Shown: positions 7,587-16,527 of the stretch, one piece after another
How positions within the stretch are numbered: the first letter of the stretch is position 1
How the letters are laid out: each line of letters opens with the position of its first letter
NCBI GenBank assembly: GCA_046262495.1
Contig: JBHEMR010000192.1
Location: forward strand, 1 to 64,000
Length of the DNA stretch: 64,000 nucleotides
Direction: 5' to 3'
Source of the DNA: GCA-003244245 sp046262495
GTDB lineage: Bacteria > Actinomycetota > Actinomycetes > Mycobacteriales > Pseudonocardiaceae
Notes under the pieces: model-generated
Told to the model about the DNA's origin: nothing
Seen by the model: the letters and a program-made list of their open reading frames with translations, nothing else
Databases searched by the model: none
Translations under genes and position numbers: made by a program

Positions 7587-9676
7587 CGCGAGAAACGTCG
7601 GGTGAACATGGCGGTCCCCGACGTGAGTCCACGCAGGTCGACGGCGTAGCGAAGCAACTCGGCTGCTGGCACCTCGGCACGAACCAGCATCCGGCCGGCC
7701 GAGTCGGTTTCGGTGCCCAGCACCCGACCTCGTCGCCCTGACAGGTCTCCCAGCACGGTACCCAGGTGGTCCTCGGGCATCCGCACTTCCACGTCGTCCA
7801 GCGGCTCCAGCGAGACCACGCTGCCCTTCTCCGCAGCGTCCTTGAGTGCCAGCGCCCCCGCCATCTGGAAGGCTGCGTCGGAGGAGTCCACGCTGTGTGC
7901 TTTGCCGTCGACGAGGGTGACCCGGATATCCACCAGGGGAAATCCGCTGTTTCCGAGGCCACGTTCCATCTGCGTCCGGACGCCCTTTTCCACGCTCGGG
8001 ATGAACTGGTGCGGGACGGCACCACCGACCACCTTGTCCACGAATTCGAAGCCGGCCCCTTGTGGCAGCGGTTCCACCTCCACGTCGCACACCGCATATT
8101 GACCGTGCCCACCAGACTGCTTGACGTGTCGCCCATGGCCCTTGGAGGGGCTGGCGAAGGTTTCCCGCAGTGGCACCGCGACCGGCTCCGTGTCCACGTC
8201 GGCGCCTGCGGCACGCAGCCGGGAAAGCACCACATCAGCATGCGCCTCGCCGGTGCACCACAGCACCATCTGATGGGTTTCTGCGTTGCGTTCCAGCCGT
8301 AGTGTCGGATCCGCGGCCACCAACCGGCCCAGTCCCCGGGCCAACGCATCCTCATCACTGCGACTGCGGCCCACCACCGCCACCGGCAGCAACGGCTCCG
8401 GCATCGTCCACGGCGCCACCAGTAAGGGGTCGTTGGGCGACGACAGCGTGTCCCCGGTCTCGGCGGAGACCACCTTGGTCACCGCGCAGAGATCACCGGC
8501 CACGCAGTGCGGTACTTCGCTCAGTGTCCCGCCCAGCGGGGTGTAGACGTGCGCCACCCGCTCGTCGACGTCGTGGTCGGCATGGCCGCGGTCGGCCAGC
8601 CCACGCCCGGAAACATGCACCGGACGATCGGGAAGCAATGTCCCGGAGAACACCCGCACCAGCGATACCCGACCCTGGTAAGGGTCCACCGTGGTGCGTA
8701 CCACCTCCGCAACAAGCGGCGCGGCAGGGTCGACGGCCACCACCGGATGAGGCGATCCGTCGGGACGAGTCACCGGGGGAGGAGCGTTCTTACTGGGAGC
8801 GGGAAAGGCGCCGGTCAGTACCTCGAGGAGCTCGGCGAGGCCCAGCCCGCTGTTGGCGCAGACTGGGATTACGGGGTGGAACGAGCCCCGGCTCACCGCG
8901 GTCTCCAAGTCCTCGATCAGCGCATTGACGTCGAGATCCGCACCGTCGAGATAGCGGTCCATCAAGGACTCGTCCTCGCTCTCGGCGATGATCCCCTCGA
9001 TGAGCTCGTTGCGTGCCACACCGACCTCGTCGGGATCCGCGGCGCTTGGTTCTCCCTCAACCGGAGGGTATCCGCCGCGGTAGTCGAACAGTCGCTGCGA
9101 CAGCAGACCCACCAGACCGGTCACCACGCCCACTCCGTCGCGCACCGGCAGGTACAGCGGCAGCACCCCGCTACCGAAGGCGGCCCGGCAGGCAGCGGTC
9201 ACCCCGTCGAGGTCGGTCCGCGGGTGGTCCAGCCGGCTCACCACCACGATCCGAGGCATCCCAATTTCGGCGCACTCCTGCCACAGGGCGACAGTGGCAG
9301 CGTCGACCCCATCCCCGGAAGAGATTACGAACAGTGCCGCATCCGCCGCCCGTAGCCCGGCCCGCAGCTCGCCCACAAAGTCTGCATAGCCGGGAGTGTC
9401 CACAAGATTAATCTTGATGTCGTCGTATTGCAGTGGTGCGATGGCCAGCGTCACCGACCGTTGCTGGCGTACCGCGGCCGGGTCATGGTCACACACTGTG
9501 GTGCCGTCCGCGATAGTGCCCGCGCGGCTGATCGCGCCGGTGGCCACCAGCAGGGCCTCCGCCAATGTCGTCTTACCCGCCCCGGAGGGCCCGACAAGCG
9601 CCACGTTGCGGATGCGGGACGGGTCCTGCACCGCCACGGCTGAATCAGCACGGTCAGCGTTGCCTTTTGTGCCCAT
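7553..9676 (-). CDS. fusA2: EF-G-like GTPase, EF-G2 type
   Basis: A 707-residue protein with all EF-G domains. G1 is intact (GPSGAGKTT near residue 30). Two motifs depart from canonical EF-G: G3 reads DTPGYADF, so the catalytic His of DTPGHVDF is Tyr, and G4 (normally NKxD) reads SRLD. These changes fit mycobacterial EF-G2, which is reported to bind GTP without ribosome-stimulated hydrolysis. It is probably not the translocase; a fusA near rpsL would be expected elsewhere. It is a lone minus-strand gene between the pim operon and pdxS. Confidence 0.9.
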   Translation of the reverse strand: MGTKGNADRADSAVAVQDPSRIRNVALVGPSGAGKTTLAEALLVATGAISRAGTIADGTTVCDHDPAAVRQQRSVTLAIAPLQYDDIKINLVDTPGYADFVGELRAGLRAADAALFVISSGDGVDAATVALWQECAEIGMPRIVVVSRLDHPRTDLDGVTAACRAAFGSGVLPLYLPVRDGVGVVTGLVGLLSQRLFDYRGGYPPVEGEPSAADPDEVGVARNELIEGIIAESEDESLMDRYLDGADLDVNALIEDLETAVSRGSFHPVIPVCANSGLGLAELLEVLTGAFPAPSKNAPPPVTRPDGSPHPVVAVDPAAPLVAEVVRTTVDPYQGRVSLVRVFSGTLLPDRPVHVSGRGLADRGHADHDVDERVAHVYTPLGGTLSEVPHCVAGDLCAVTKVVSAETGDTLSSPNDPLLVAPWTMPEPLLPVAVVGRSRSDEDALARGLGRLVAADPTLRLERNAETHQMVLWCTGEAHADVVLSRLRAAGADVDTEPVAVPLRETFASPSKGHGRHVKQSGGHGQYAVCDVEVEPLPQGAGFEFVDKVVGGAVPHQFIPSVEKGVRTQMERGLGNSGFPLVDIRVTLVDGKAHSVDSSDAAFQMAGALALKDAAEKGSVVSLEPLDDVEVRMPEDHLGTVLGDLSGRRGRVLGTETDSAGRMLVRAEVPAAELLRYAVDLRGLTSGTAMFTRRFSRYAPAPSSSSP

Positions 9677-9833
9677 GGAACCCCACCCTCAGCTGTGCGG
9701 ACCCTGTGGTCGATCTCACACCGGTGCGACGGCCGAGGCAACCCCCGGACGGCTCTCATCGGCGACGTCGTTAGCCACCCGACGTACTATCGGATCCTGC
9801 ATCTCAATCCGCTGCTTGAGGGAGCGAACCACT

Positions 9834-10796
9834 GTGTCCACTGAGAACAGCGTGTCCGCTGAGAGCACTGTGCCGGCCGAGGAGACTGTGTTTATCGAGA
9901 ACAGCAATATCAAGCGCCAGGTCGGCACCGCACGGGTCAAGCGCGGGATGGCCGAGATGTTGAAGGGTGGTGTGATCATGGACGTGGTCACGCCGGAGCA
10001 GGCCAGAATCGCCGAGAACGCCGGCGCGGTGGCCGTCATGGCGCTGGAGCGTGTTCCCGCCGATATCCGTGCGCAGGGCGGCGTGGCCCGGATGAGTGAT
10101 CCGGACATGATCGCAAAGATCATGGACGCGGTGACCATCCCGGTGATGGCCAAGGCCCGCATAGGCCATTTCGTCGAGGCGCAGGTGCTGCAGGCGATCG
10201 GTGTGGACTACATCGACGAGTCGGAGGTGCTGACCCCGGCTGACGAGGCGCACCACATCGACAAGTTCGCCTTCACGGTGCCTTTCGTGTGTGGCGCCAC
10301 CAATCTCGGCGAGGCACTGCGCCGGATTTCCGAAGGTGCCGCCATGATCCGGTCCAAGGGTGAAGCCGGGACCGGCAATGTCGTCGAGGCGACCCGGCAC
10401 ATGCGCTCGATCCGCGCCGCGATCCGCTCGCTGGCCGCGATGCACCCTGAGGAGGTGCCTGCCGCGGCCAAGGAGCTAGCCGCTCCGCTGGAGCTGGTCC
10501 GCGAGGTTGCCGCGGCCGGCTCCTTGCCGGTGGTGTTGTTCACCGCCGGTGGTATTGCCACCCCTGCCGACGCGGCGATGATGATGAAGCTGGGCGCCGA
10601 GGGACTGTTCGTCGGCTCAGGCATCTTCAAATCGGGCGACCCCGCCAAGCGAGCGGAAGCGATCGTCAAAGCGACCACGTTCCACGACGACCCCGAGATG
10701 GTGGCGAAGGTGTCCCGAGGGTTGGGCGAACCGATGGTGGGAATCAACCTCAGCGATCTGCCGGACGGGCAGCGGCTGGCCCAGCGCGGCTGGTGA
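9834..10796 (+). CDS. pdxS: Pyridoxal 5'-phosphate synthase, PdxS subunit
   Basis: The 320-residue (beta/alpha)8 subunit that makes PLP from ribose 5-phosphate, glyceraldehyde 3-phosphate and ammonia. Typical blocks are ALERVPADIRAQGGVARMSD, KARIGHFVEAQ and GGIATPADAAMMMKLGA. I start it at GTG 9834, behind GAGGGA about ten bases upstream; a longer upstream frame is not PdxS-like. The roughly 25-residue N-terminal Ser/Glu/Val leader before the conserved IKRQVGTARVKRGMAEM is longer than in most homologues. PdxT, its glutaminase partner, lies 1.3 kb downstream. Confidence 0.97.
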   Translation: MSTENSVSAESTVPAEETVFIENSNIKRQVGTARVKRGMAEMLKGGVIMDVVTPEQARIAENAGAVAVMALERVPADIRAQGGVARMSDPDMIAKIMDAVTIPVMAKARIGHFVEAQVLQAIGVDYIDESEVLTPADEAHHIDKFAFTVPFVCGATNLGEALRRISEGAAMIRSKGEAGTGNVVEATRHMRSIRAAIRSLAAMHPEEVPAAAKELAAPLELVREVAAAGSLPVVLFTAGGIATPADAAMMMKLGAEGLFVGSGIFKSGDPAKRAEAIVKATTFHDDPEMVAKVSRGLGEPMVGINLSDLPDGQRLAQRGW

Positions 10797-12010
10797 CCAC
10801 CGGCAACGGTGGGGCCGACGCCGAGGCGCTGCTGCTGTCGGCAACCGCGGGCGGGCGGCTGCGGACCCCGGGGCCCGAGGGCGGGGCCGCCCGGTTGTCC
10901 CGGATTACCCGCGGGACCCTGCTGGTGCATGCTGACCTGCACAATCACACACTGCTCTCCGATGGTGCCGGCGACCCAGCGGCGGCATTCCCCACGATGC
11001 GCGACGCCGGGCTGGACGTCGCGGCCCTCACCGACCACGCGATCCGTGGCGCAGCGGTGGAGGGCACCGGTATGGGTGGTACGCCGTGGATCGGATTGGA
11101 CCGGGCAGGCTGGCGACGCACCGCGGAACTCGCCGACGCCCATGACCAGCCCGGCGAGTTCACCGCGATTCGTGGCTTCGAGTGGTCGCATCCGAGAGTG
11201 GGGCACGTCAACGCCTGGTTCACCGATGACTTCACCGACGTCGCGACCCATCAAGGGATGGGTGAGTTGTACGCCTGGTTGACCCAGGATGGCCGGCGCA
11301 ACGGCGTTCGCGCCGCCGCCGGGCTTGCCGGCTTCAACCACCCGGGCCGGGAGGATGGCCGATTCGCCGGCTTTCGTTATGTGGCCGCGGTTGCAGAGCA
11401 GGTGGTCAGCCTGGAGATGTTCAACCGCACCGATGACTACCTGTTCCAGGGCGTCGCCGCGGGTGCCACCTCTCCCTTGGTGGCCTGCCTGGATGCCGGC
11501 TGGCGGACGGGGTTGCTCGGTGTCAGCGATGAGCACACCGCCAACTGGGGTTTGCAGCCCGGTACCGGACGCGGTGGGCTGTGGGTGATCGAGCACAGCC
11601 GGGCGGGGGTCGCTGAGGCATTGCGAGCCCGGCGGTTCTTCGCCACCCGGGTCGCCGGGCTGCGGGTGGACGCCACCGCCGGTGGGATGCGAATGGGCTC
11701 GGTGCTGCCGCACCGCCAGGGATCCGTTGAGTTCATCGTCGACGTCGACTGCGGCCCGTCGTGGGCTGGCCGCGCGCTGCAGGTACAGGTGCTGCGCCCG
11801 GACACGCCGGTGCCTGCGGTGGCCGATGTCGTCGAGATTCGCTGTGGCGAGGTCGCCCGCTTCACCGTGCCGATGAGCATCGAGGAGGGCCACTGGACGG
11901 TGCTGCGCCTAGCCGACCCAGACATCCCCAACAACACCCAAGCCCCGCTCAACCACCCCGCCAATAACCACGCCATCGCCTATACCAGCCCCTGGTTCCT
12001 ACAGCCCTGA
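10793..12010 (+). CDS. PHP-domain metallohydrolase (CehA/McbA-like)
   Basis: A 405-residue protein starting at GTG 10793 and overlapping the pdxS stop by four bases. The first PHP motif HADLHNHTLLSDG (about residues 43-55) supplies metal-binding His/Asp; later FNHPGRED and SDEHTANW carry further His ligands. A C-terminal beta-rich part follows. The family includes phosphoesterases of uncertain substrate. Its place between pdxS and pdxT suggests a link to B6 or phosphorylated-metabolite turnover, but nothing in the sequence proves it. Confidence 0.8.
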   Translation: MTTGNGGADAEALLLSATAGGRLRTPGPEGGAARLSRITRGTLLVHADLHNHTLLSDGAGDPAAAFPTMRDAGLDVAALTDHAIRGAAVEGTGMGGTPWIGLDRAGWRRTAELADAHDQPGEFTAIRGFEWSHPRVGHVNAWFTDDFTDVATHQGMGELYAWLTQDGRRNGVRAAAGLAGFNHPGREDGRFAGFRYVAAVAEQVVSLEMFNRTDDYLFQGVAAGATSPLVACLDAGWRTGLLGVSDEHTANWGLQPGTGRGGLWVIEHSRAGVAEALRARRFFATRVAGLRVDATAGGMRMGSVLPHRQGSVEFIVDVDCGPSWAGRALQVQVLRPDTPVPAVADVVEIRCGEVARFTVPMSIEEGHWTVLRLADPDIPNNTQAPLNHPANNHAIAYTSPWFLQP

Positions 12011-12055
12011 CCCCAGGCGCTCCACAGGACCGCGGTTCGGCTCCGAATGGCGGTC

Positions 12056-12061
12056 TAGCCT
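12056..12061 (+). promoter_or_regulatory. Candidate -10 element before pdxT
   Basis: TAGCCT ends six bases before the pdxT GTG start, a leaderless-type arrangement that would let pdxT be transcribed apart from pdxS. Confidence 0.4.
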
Positions 12062-12067
12062 GGTGCT

Positions 12068-12688
12068 GTGACGGTCGTGGGTGTGCTGGGGTTGCAGGGC
12101 GATGTGCGGGAGCATCTACGAGCGGTACGGGAGTGCGGGTTGGATAGCGTGCTGGTGCGGCGCACCGAGGAGCTCGCTGAGGTGGATGCATTGATCCTGC
12201 CTGGCGGCGAGTCCACCACGATGAGCCGGCTACTGGTCGCCTTTGATTTGATGGAACCGCTGCGTGTCCGGCTTGCCGAGGGGATGCCGGCCTACGGCTC
12301 GTGCGCGGGGATGATCCTGCTGTGCCGAGAGGTCCTTGACGGTAGGCGTGACCAGCGGCAACTCGCGGTGCTGGACGCGGTGGTGCGCCGTAACGCTTTC
12401 GGTCGGCAGGTTGACTCCTTCGAGGCCGATCTCGACTTCGCTGGGGTGCCGGGTGACCCTGTGCGGGCGGTGTTCATCCGCGCCCCCTGGGTGGAGCAAG
12501 CGGATTCCGGTGTTGAGGTGCTGGCCAGGGTGCCCGACGTGGCAGTGGCCGGTAGCGCCGCCGGTAGGATCGTGGCGATCCGGCAAGGGTCCGTGCTGGC
12601 CACCGCGTTTCATCCCGAGCTGACCGGCGACTGGCGGGTGCACCAGTTCTTCTGCGAGATGGTCACAAGTCCCGTGGGGTGCAAGTAA
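12068..12688 (+). CDS. pdxT: Pyridoxal 5'-phosphate synthase, glutaminase subunit PdxT
   Basis: A 206-residue class I glutaminase that feeds ammonia to PdxS. It shows the family's LPGGESTT glutamine-binding segment, the nucleophile in GSCAGMIL (Cys near residue 80) and the C-terminal His-x-Glu of TAFHPELTGD. The GTG start at 12068 is close behind a -10-like hexamer. Length is normal for the family. Confidence 0.97.
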   Translation: MTVVGVLGLQGDVREHLRAVRECGLDSVLVRRTEELAEVDALILPGGESTTMSRLLVAFDLMEPLRVRLAEGMPAYGSCAGMILLCREVLDGRRDQRQLAVLDAVVRRNAFGRQVDSFEADLDFAGVPGDPVRAVFIRAPWVEQADSGVEVLARVPDVAVAGSAAGRIVAIRQGSVLATAFHPELTGDWRVHQFFCEMVTSPVGCK

Positions 12689-12742
12689 GGGCAAGGGCAT
12701 GCAGGTGAGACGGGCACGCGAGCAAGAGGAGCATGGGCAGGT

Positions 12743-13495
12743 ATGAGCGGCCATTCAAAATGGGCGACCACCAAGCACAAGAAGGCCGTGGTCGACGCCA
12801 AGCGGGGCAAGCTCTTCGCTAAGTTGATCAAGAACATCGAGGTGGCGGCGCGCACCGGTGGGGGCGACCCGGACGGCAACCCGACGCTGTTCGACGCGAT
12901 CCAGAAGGCCCGCAGAACTTCAGTGCCCACCGACAATATCGACCGGGCCGTCAAGCGCGGCTCCGGTGCGGACGCTGGCGGCGTTGACTACCAAACGATC
13001 ATGTATGAGGGATACGGACCCGGGGGGGTGGCACTACTCATTGAGTGCCTCACCGACAACCGCAACCGGGCCGCCTCCGAGGTCCGCACCGCGATGACCC
13101 GCAACGGCGGCACGATGGCCGATCCTGGGTCAGTGTCGTTTCTGTTCAGCCGGAAAGGCCTCGTGATCGTCCCGAAGCAAAAGGGTATCTCCGAGGATGA
13201 CGTGCTGGCCGCAGTGCTCGATGCCAGTGCGGAGGAGGTCAATGACCTGGGCGAGTCCTTCGCGGTCGTGTCAGAAGCGACCGACCTCATCGCGGTGCGC
13301 ACCGCGTTGCAGCACGCTGGCATCGACTACGACTCAGCCGACGCGAGCTTCCTGCCCTCGGCGAGTACCGCGCTGGACGCCGACACCGCCCGCAAGGTGT
13401 TCAAGCTGATCGACGCGCTAGAGGACAGCGACGACGTCCAGAACGTCTACGCCAACTTCGACGTCTCCGACGATGTTCTCGCCGAGGTGGGCTGA
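12743..13495 (+). CDS. yebC: YebC/PmpR-family regulatory/translation factor
   Basis: A 250-residue protein with the diagnostic N-terminus MSGHSKWATTKHKKAVVDAK and the three-domain pattern of the TACO1/YebC family. Members bind nucleic acid or ribosomes; some act as transcriptional regulators and some help translate proline-rich stretches. It is preceded by an AAGAGGAG purine tract and sits just upstream of ruvCAB, the usual arrangement. Confidence 0.96.
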   Translation: MSGHSKWATTKHKKAVVDAKRGKLFAKLIKNIEVAARTGGGDPDGNPTLFDAIQKARRTSVPTDNIDRAVKRGSGADAGGVDYQTIMYEGYGPGGVALLIECLTDNRNRAASEVRTAMTRNGGTMADPGSVSFLFSRKGLVIVPKQKGISEDDVLAAVLDASAEEVNDLGESFAVVSEATDLIAVRTALQHAGIDYDSADASFLPSASTALDADTARKVFKLIDALEDSDDVQNVYANFDVSDDVLAEVG

Positions 13496-13559
13496 CCGGA
13501 TCGCCGGCTGAATGTGCCCACCAGCGGTGCGTCGGGAGCGCGGCGCGGTGGCCTGGGGC

Positions 13560-13581
13560 TAGGGTTCGAACGGGTGTTCGT
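13560..13581 (+). promoter_or_regulatory. LexA (SOS) box and -10 element of ruvCAB
   Basis: TCGAACGGGTGTTCGT at 13566-13581 matches the actinobacterial/Gram-positive LexA operator TCGAAC-N4-GTTCGA at 11 of 12 fixed positions. It directly abuts a -10-like TAGGGT (13560-13565), so bound LexA would cover the transcription start. Confidence 0.8.
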
Positions 13582-13604
13582 TCGTAGTGGAGTGGGGAGG
13601 GCGC

Positions 13605-14180
13605 GTGCGGGTGCTGGGTGTGGATCCGGGGCTTACTCGCTGCGGGCTTGGGGTGGTTGACGGTGGTGTCGGACGGGCGGTGAGCTGCGTGGCCGTCGAC
13701 GTCGTGCGTACCTCACCGGAGATGGATCTCAGCGCGCGGTTGCTCGCGGTGGCCGATGTCGTGGAGCGCTGGCTGACTGAGTACCGTCCGGACGTCGTCG
13801 CGGTGGAGCGGGTGTTCAGCCAGCACAACGTGCGCACCGCGATGGGCACCGCGCAAGTCGGCGGAGTGGTGGCGTTGGTCTCAGCTCGCCGGGGGCTGAC
13901 GGTCGCCTTCCACACCCCCAGCGAGGTCAAAGCCGCCGTCACAGGGTCTGGTCGGGCCGGTAAGGAACAGGTCACCACCATGATCACCCGCTTGCTTGAA
14001 CTGTCGGCCAAGCCGCGCCCGGCAGACGCCGCGGATGCCCTGGCGCTGGCGGTCTGCCACCTATGGCGGGCGCCGATGACACAACGGCTCGCGCAGGCGC
14101 GAGCCGAGTCGGCGCGGCTGGCCCAGGCCCACCGAGCGAAGCTAGCCGCCGCGGCCCGCCAGGCGGGAGCGGCGCGGTGA
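13605..14180 (+). CDS. ruvC: Holliday-junction resolvase RuvC
   Basis: The 191-residue endonuclease cuts Holliday junctions symmetrically. The catalytic acidic residues are visible in VLGVDPG (Asp near residue 7), VAVERVF (Glu near 68) and the C-terminal RPADAADALALAV (Asp pair). I choose GTG 13605, which gives the usual V-R-V-L-G-V-D-P-G start behind GGGGAGG; a GTG at 13587 would add six residues. It is first in the ruvCAB operon. Confidence 0.96.
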   Translation: MRVLGVDPGLTRCGLGVVDGGVGRAVSCVAVDVVRTSPEMDLSARLLAVADVVERWLTEYRPDVVAVERVFSQHNVRTAMGTAQVGGVVALVSARRGLTVAFHTPSEVKAAVTGSGRAGKEQVTTMITRLLELSAKPRPADAADALALAVCHLWRAPMTQRLAQARAESARLAQAHRAKLAAAARQAGAAR

Positions 14181-14782
14181 TCTCCTCCGTGCGCGGGCAG
14201 GTGCTCTCGGTCGAGTTGGACCACGCCGTGGTCGAGGTTGGCGGCGGTGTGGGCCTGGCGGTGCATGCGGTTCCCGCCACCCTGGCCACCCTCCGCCGCG
14301 GCGAACAGACCCAGCTTGCCACGTCGCTGGTGGTACGCGAGGACTCACTGACGTTGTATGGCTTCGCCGATGCGGCGGCCCGGGAACTGTTCGTGCTGTT
14401 GCAGACCGTCTCCGGGGTGGGACCACGGCTGGCGCTGGCGATGCTCGCCGTTCTCGAGCCGGACACGCTGCGCACGGCGCTCGCGGAGGGCGATCTCGCT
14501 GTCCTCACCCGGGTGCCGGGTATCGGGCGCAAAGGTGCAGAGCGGCTGGTCGTGGAGCTGCGAGACAGGGTGGGCGTGCTCGCACCCGCTGCATCCGGGT
14601 CCGCGTCCCGCGGCGGGGGCGCGGTGCGGACCCAGGTGACGGAGGCGCTGGTCGGGCTCGGGTTCGCGGCCCGGCAGGCTGAGCTGGCGGTGGATGCGGT
14701 GCTGGCCGAAGTCGACGCCAAGCCCGCGGACACCTCCGAGGTGCTGCGCAGCGTCCTCACCCGGCTGGGACGAAACCGGTGA
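14177..14782 (+). CDS. ruvA: Holliday-junction DNA helicase subunit RuvA
   Basis: A 201-residue protein that grips the four-way junction and loads RuvB. It has an N-terminal OB fold, two helix-hairpin-helix motifs (TVSGVGPRLAL and RVPGIGRKGAERL) and a C-terminal RuvB-binding domain. The GTG start overlaps the ruvC stop by four bases. Longer frames that start earlier lie within ruvC. Confidence 0.96.
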   Translation: MISSVRGQVLSVELDHAVVEVGGGVGLAVHAVPATLATLRRGEQTQLATSLVVREDSLTLYGFADAAARELFVLLQTVSGVGPRLALAMLAVLEPDTLRTALAEGDLAVLTRVPGIGRKGAERLVVELRDRVGVLAPAASGSASRGGGAVRTQVTEALVGLGFAARQAELAVDAVLAEVDAKPADTSEVLRSVLTRLGRNR

Positions 14783-15819
14783 CCGCTCCGCGGCCGGTGT
14801 CGGCGATGGCGGACCCCGCTGACGTCGAGCTGGAGACCACTCTGCGGCCGCGCCGGCTGCTGGATTTCATCGGGCAGGCCCGGGTGCGCGAGCAACTGGA
14901 GTTAGTGCTCGAGGGCGCGCGGCGGCGTGGCACCGCACCAGACCACGTGCTGCTATCGGGGCCGCCGGGATTGGGCAAGACGAGCCTCGCGATGATCATC
15001 GCCGTGGAGCTGGGCGCGGCGATCCGGGTTACCTCCGGACCGGCGCTGGAGCGCGCCGGGGACCTCGCCGCGATATTGTCCAACCTCGTCGAGGGCGACG
15101 TGCTGTTCATCGACGAGATTCATCGGGTGGCTCGACCTGCCGAGGAGATGCTCTACCTCGCGATGGAGGACTTCCGGGTCGACGTGATGGTCGGTAAGGG
15201 ACCTGGGGCCACCTCCATCCCGCTGGAGATTGCACCGTTCACCCTAGTCGGCGCCACCACCCGATCCGGTGCACTGACCAGCCCACTGCGGGACCGCTTC
15301 GGTTTCACCGCACATATGGAGTTCTACGAGCCGCACGACCTTGAGCTGGTCTTGCGCCGCTCGGCCGGAATCCTCGGCGTGGATCTGCGCCCCGATGGCG
15401 GTACTGAGATCGCCGGGCGTTCCCGGGGGACGCCTCGGATCGCCAATCGTCTGTTGCGTCGAGTTCGGGACTACGCGGAGGTTCGAGCTGATGGTGCGAT
15501 AACCCTCGAGGTGGCTCGCGCTGGGCTGGCCGTCTACGACGTCGACCAGCTCGGGCTGGACCGGCTGGACCGCGCCGTGCTCACAGCGTTGGTGCGCACT
15601 TTCGGTGGTGGACCGGTCGGGGTTTCGACCATCGCCGTCGCAGTCGGTGAGGAGCCGGCGACCGTCGAGGAGGTTTGCGAGCCTTTCCTGGTCCGGGCTG
15701 GCATGCTCGCCCGCACTCCACGGGGCCGGGTGGCCACCGCAGCCGCGTGGCGGCACTTACAGCTGGATCCACCCGCCGATGCTCTCGCAGAGCCCACACC
15801 GACGTTGTTCGACGAGTGA
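14779..15819 (+). CDS. ruvB: Holliday-junction branch-migration ATPase RuvB
   Basis: A 346-residue AAA+ motor. Walker A GPPGLGKTSLA (near residue 60), Walker B LFIDEIHR, sensor 1 GATTRSG and the arginine-finger segment PLRDRFG are intact, followed by a winged-helix domain. Its start overlaps the ruvA stop by four bases. It ends three bases from the convergent VIT-family gene, with no obvious terminator between. Confidence 0.98.
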   Translation: MTAPRPVSAMADPADVELETTLRPRRLLDFIGQARVREQLELVLEGARRRGTAPDHVLLSGPPGLGKTSLAMIIAVELGAAIRVTSGPALERAGDLAAILSNLVEGDVLFIDEIHRVARPAEEMLYLAMEDFRVDVMVGKGPGATSIPLEIAPFTLVGATTRSGALTSPLRDRFGFTAHMEFYEPHDLELVLRRSAGILGVDLRPDGGTEIAGRSRGTPRIANRLLRRVRDYAEVRADGAITLEVARAGLAVYDVDQLGLDRLDRAVLTALVRTFGGGPVGVSTIAVAVGEEPATVEEVCEPFLVRAGMLARTPRGRVATAAAWRHLQLDPPADALAEPTPTLFDE

Positions 15820-15822
15820 GTG

Positions 15823-16527
15823 TTAGAGGCCGCCCAGCCATAACCCGACGCCGACGATGAGAACGCCGCCGAAAACGACTTGGATGAGGGAACAGCGAAG
15901 CGAGACTTCGAGGTAGCGCTTGCGGATGAGCGCGATCACACCAAGCTCGATAGCGACGACGACGGCCGCGCACACCAGAGCGGTCGTCCGGTCGGAAATC
16001 AGAAACGGTAAGGCGTGAAAAACCCCGCCCACGGTGGTCATCACACCGGTAATCGCGCCTCGGGTGGTGGATGAGCCTCGACCGGTCTGACCGCCGTCAT
16101 CGGAGAGCGCTTCGGACAGACCCATGCTGATGCCAGCTCCGAGCGCGGTGGCCAGCCCGACCAGCAGGGCAGCGTGTGAACTCGACAGCAAGGCCACTGC
16201 GAAGATAGGCGCCAACGTCGACAGCGTTCCGTCGATGAGTCCTACCAGGCCTGGCTGAACATACTGGAGCACGAAGGCTTGCTCATCGGTTTCGATGCGG
16301 CGCAACAGCCTGTCGGCGACGCCCGAGGCCCGCTGGACCGCTGAGCTCGCCTGGGGCATCGAGGGGACCATGGAGCGGGCCATCGTCGCTGTTGGCGCCC
16401 CTGCGAACCCGAACGTTGCACTAGCGGCAGCGCCATTGGATATCAGGGTATGGGGACCCAACGTGCCAGTGTCCAGGGCGTGTGCGCTGGGTCTGTATCG
16501 AGGCCTTGAGTATCGGTGCGACGGCAC
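15823..16527 (-). CDS. VIT1/CCC1-family membrane transporter
   Basis: A 234-residue protein with about five hydrophobic segments and the block EQAFVLQYVQPGLVGLIDGT followed by GAGISMGLSEALSDDG, typical of the vacuolar-iron-transporter-like domain. The family moves iron or manganese out of the cytosol; the exact metal is not readable here. GTG at 16527 has AAAGGA about eight bases upstream and adds a roughly 50-residue low-complexity leader; ATG codons near 16383 and 16371 are alternatives closer to the conserved part. It is separate from any ferritin domain. Its leader carries a ykkC-like sequence. Confidence 0.85.
   Translation of the reverse strand: MPSHRYSRPRYRPSAHALDTGTLGPHTLISNGAAASATFGFAGAPTATMARSMVPSMPQASSAVQRASGVADRLLRRIETDEQAFVLQYVQPGLVGLIDGTLSTLAPIFAVALLSSSHAALLVGLATALGAGISMGLSEALSDDGGQTGRGSSTTRGAITGVMTTVGGVFHALPFLISDRTTALVCAAVVVAIELGVIALIRKRYLEVSLRCSLIQVVFGGVLIVGVGLWLGGL

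Noticed and set aside
5859..9676. Long overlapping frames opposite pimA and fusA2 (for example minus 6804-8090 and 7105-8358)
   Set aside because: They lack family motifs and are shadows caused by GC-rich third codon positions.
13560..13585. tRNA T-loop-like GGTTCGAAC
   Set aside because: No acceptor stem or other arms around it; it is better explained as a LexA box.
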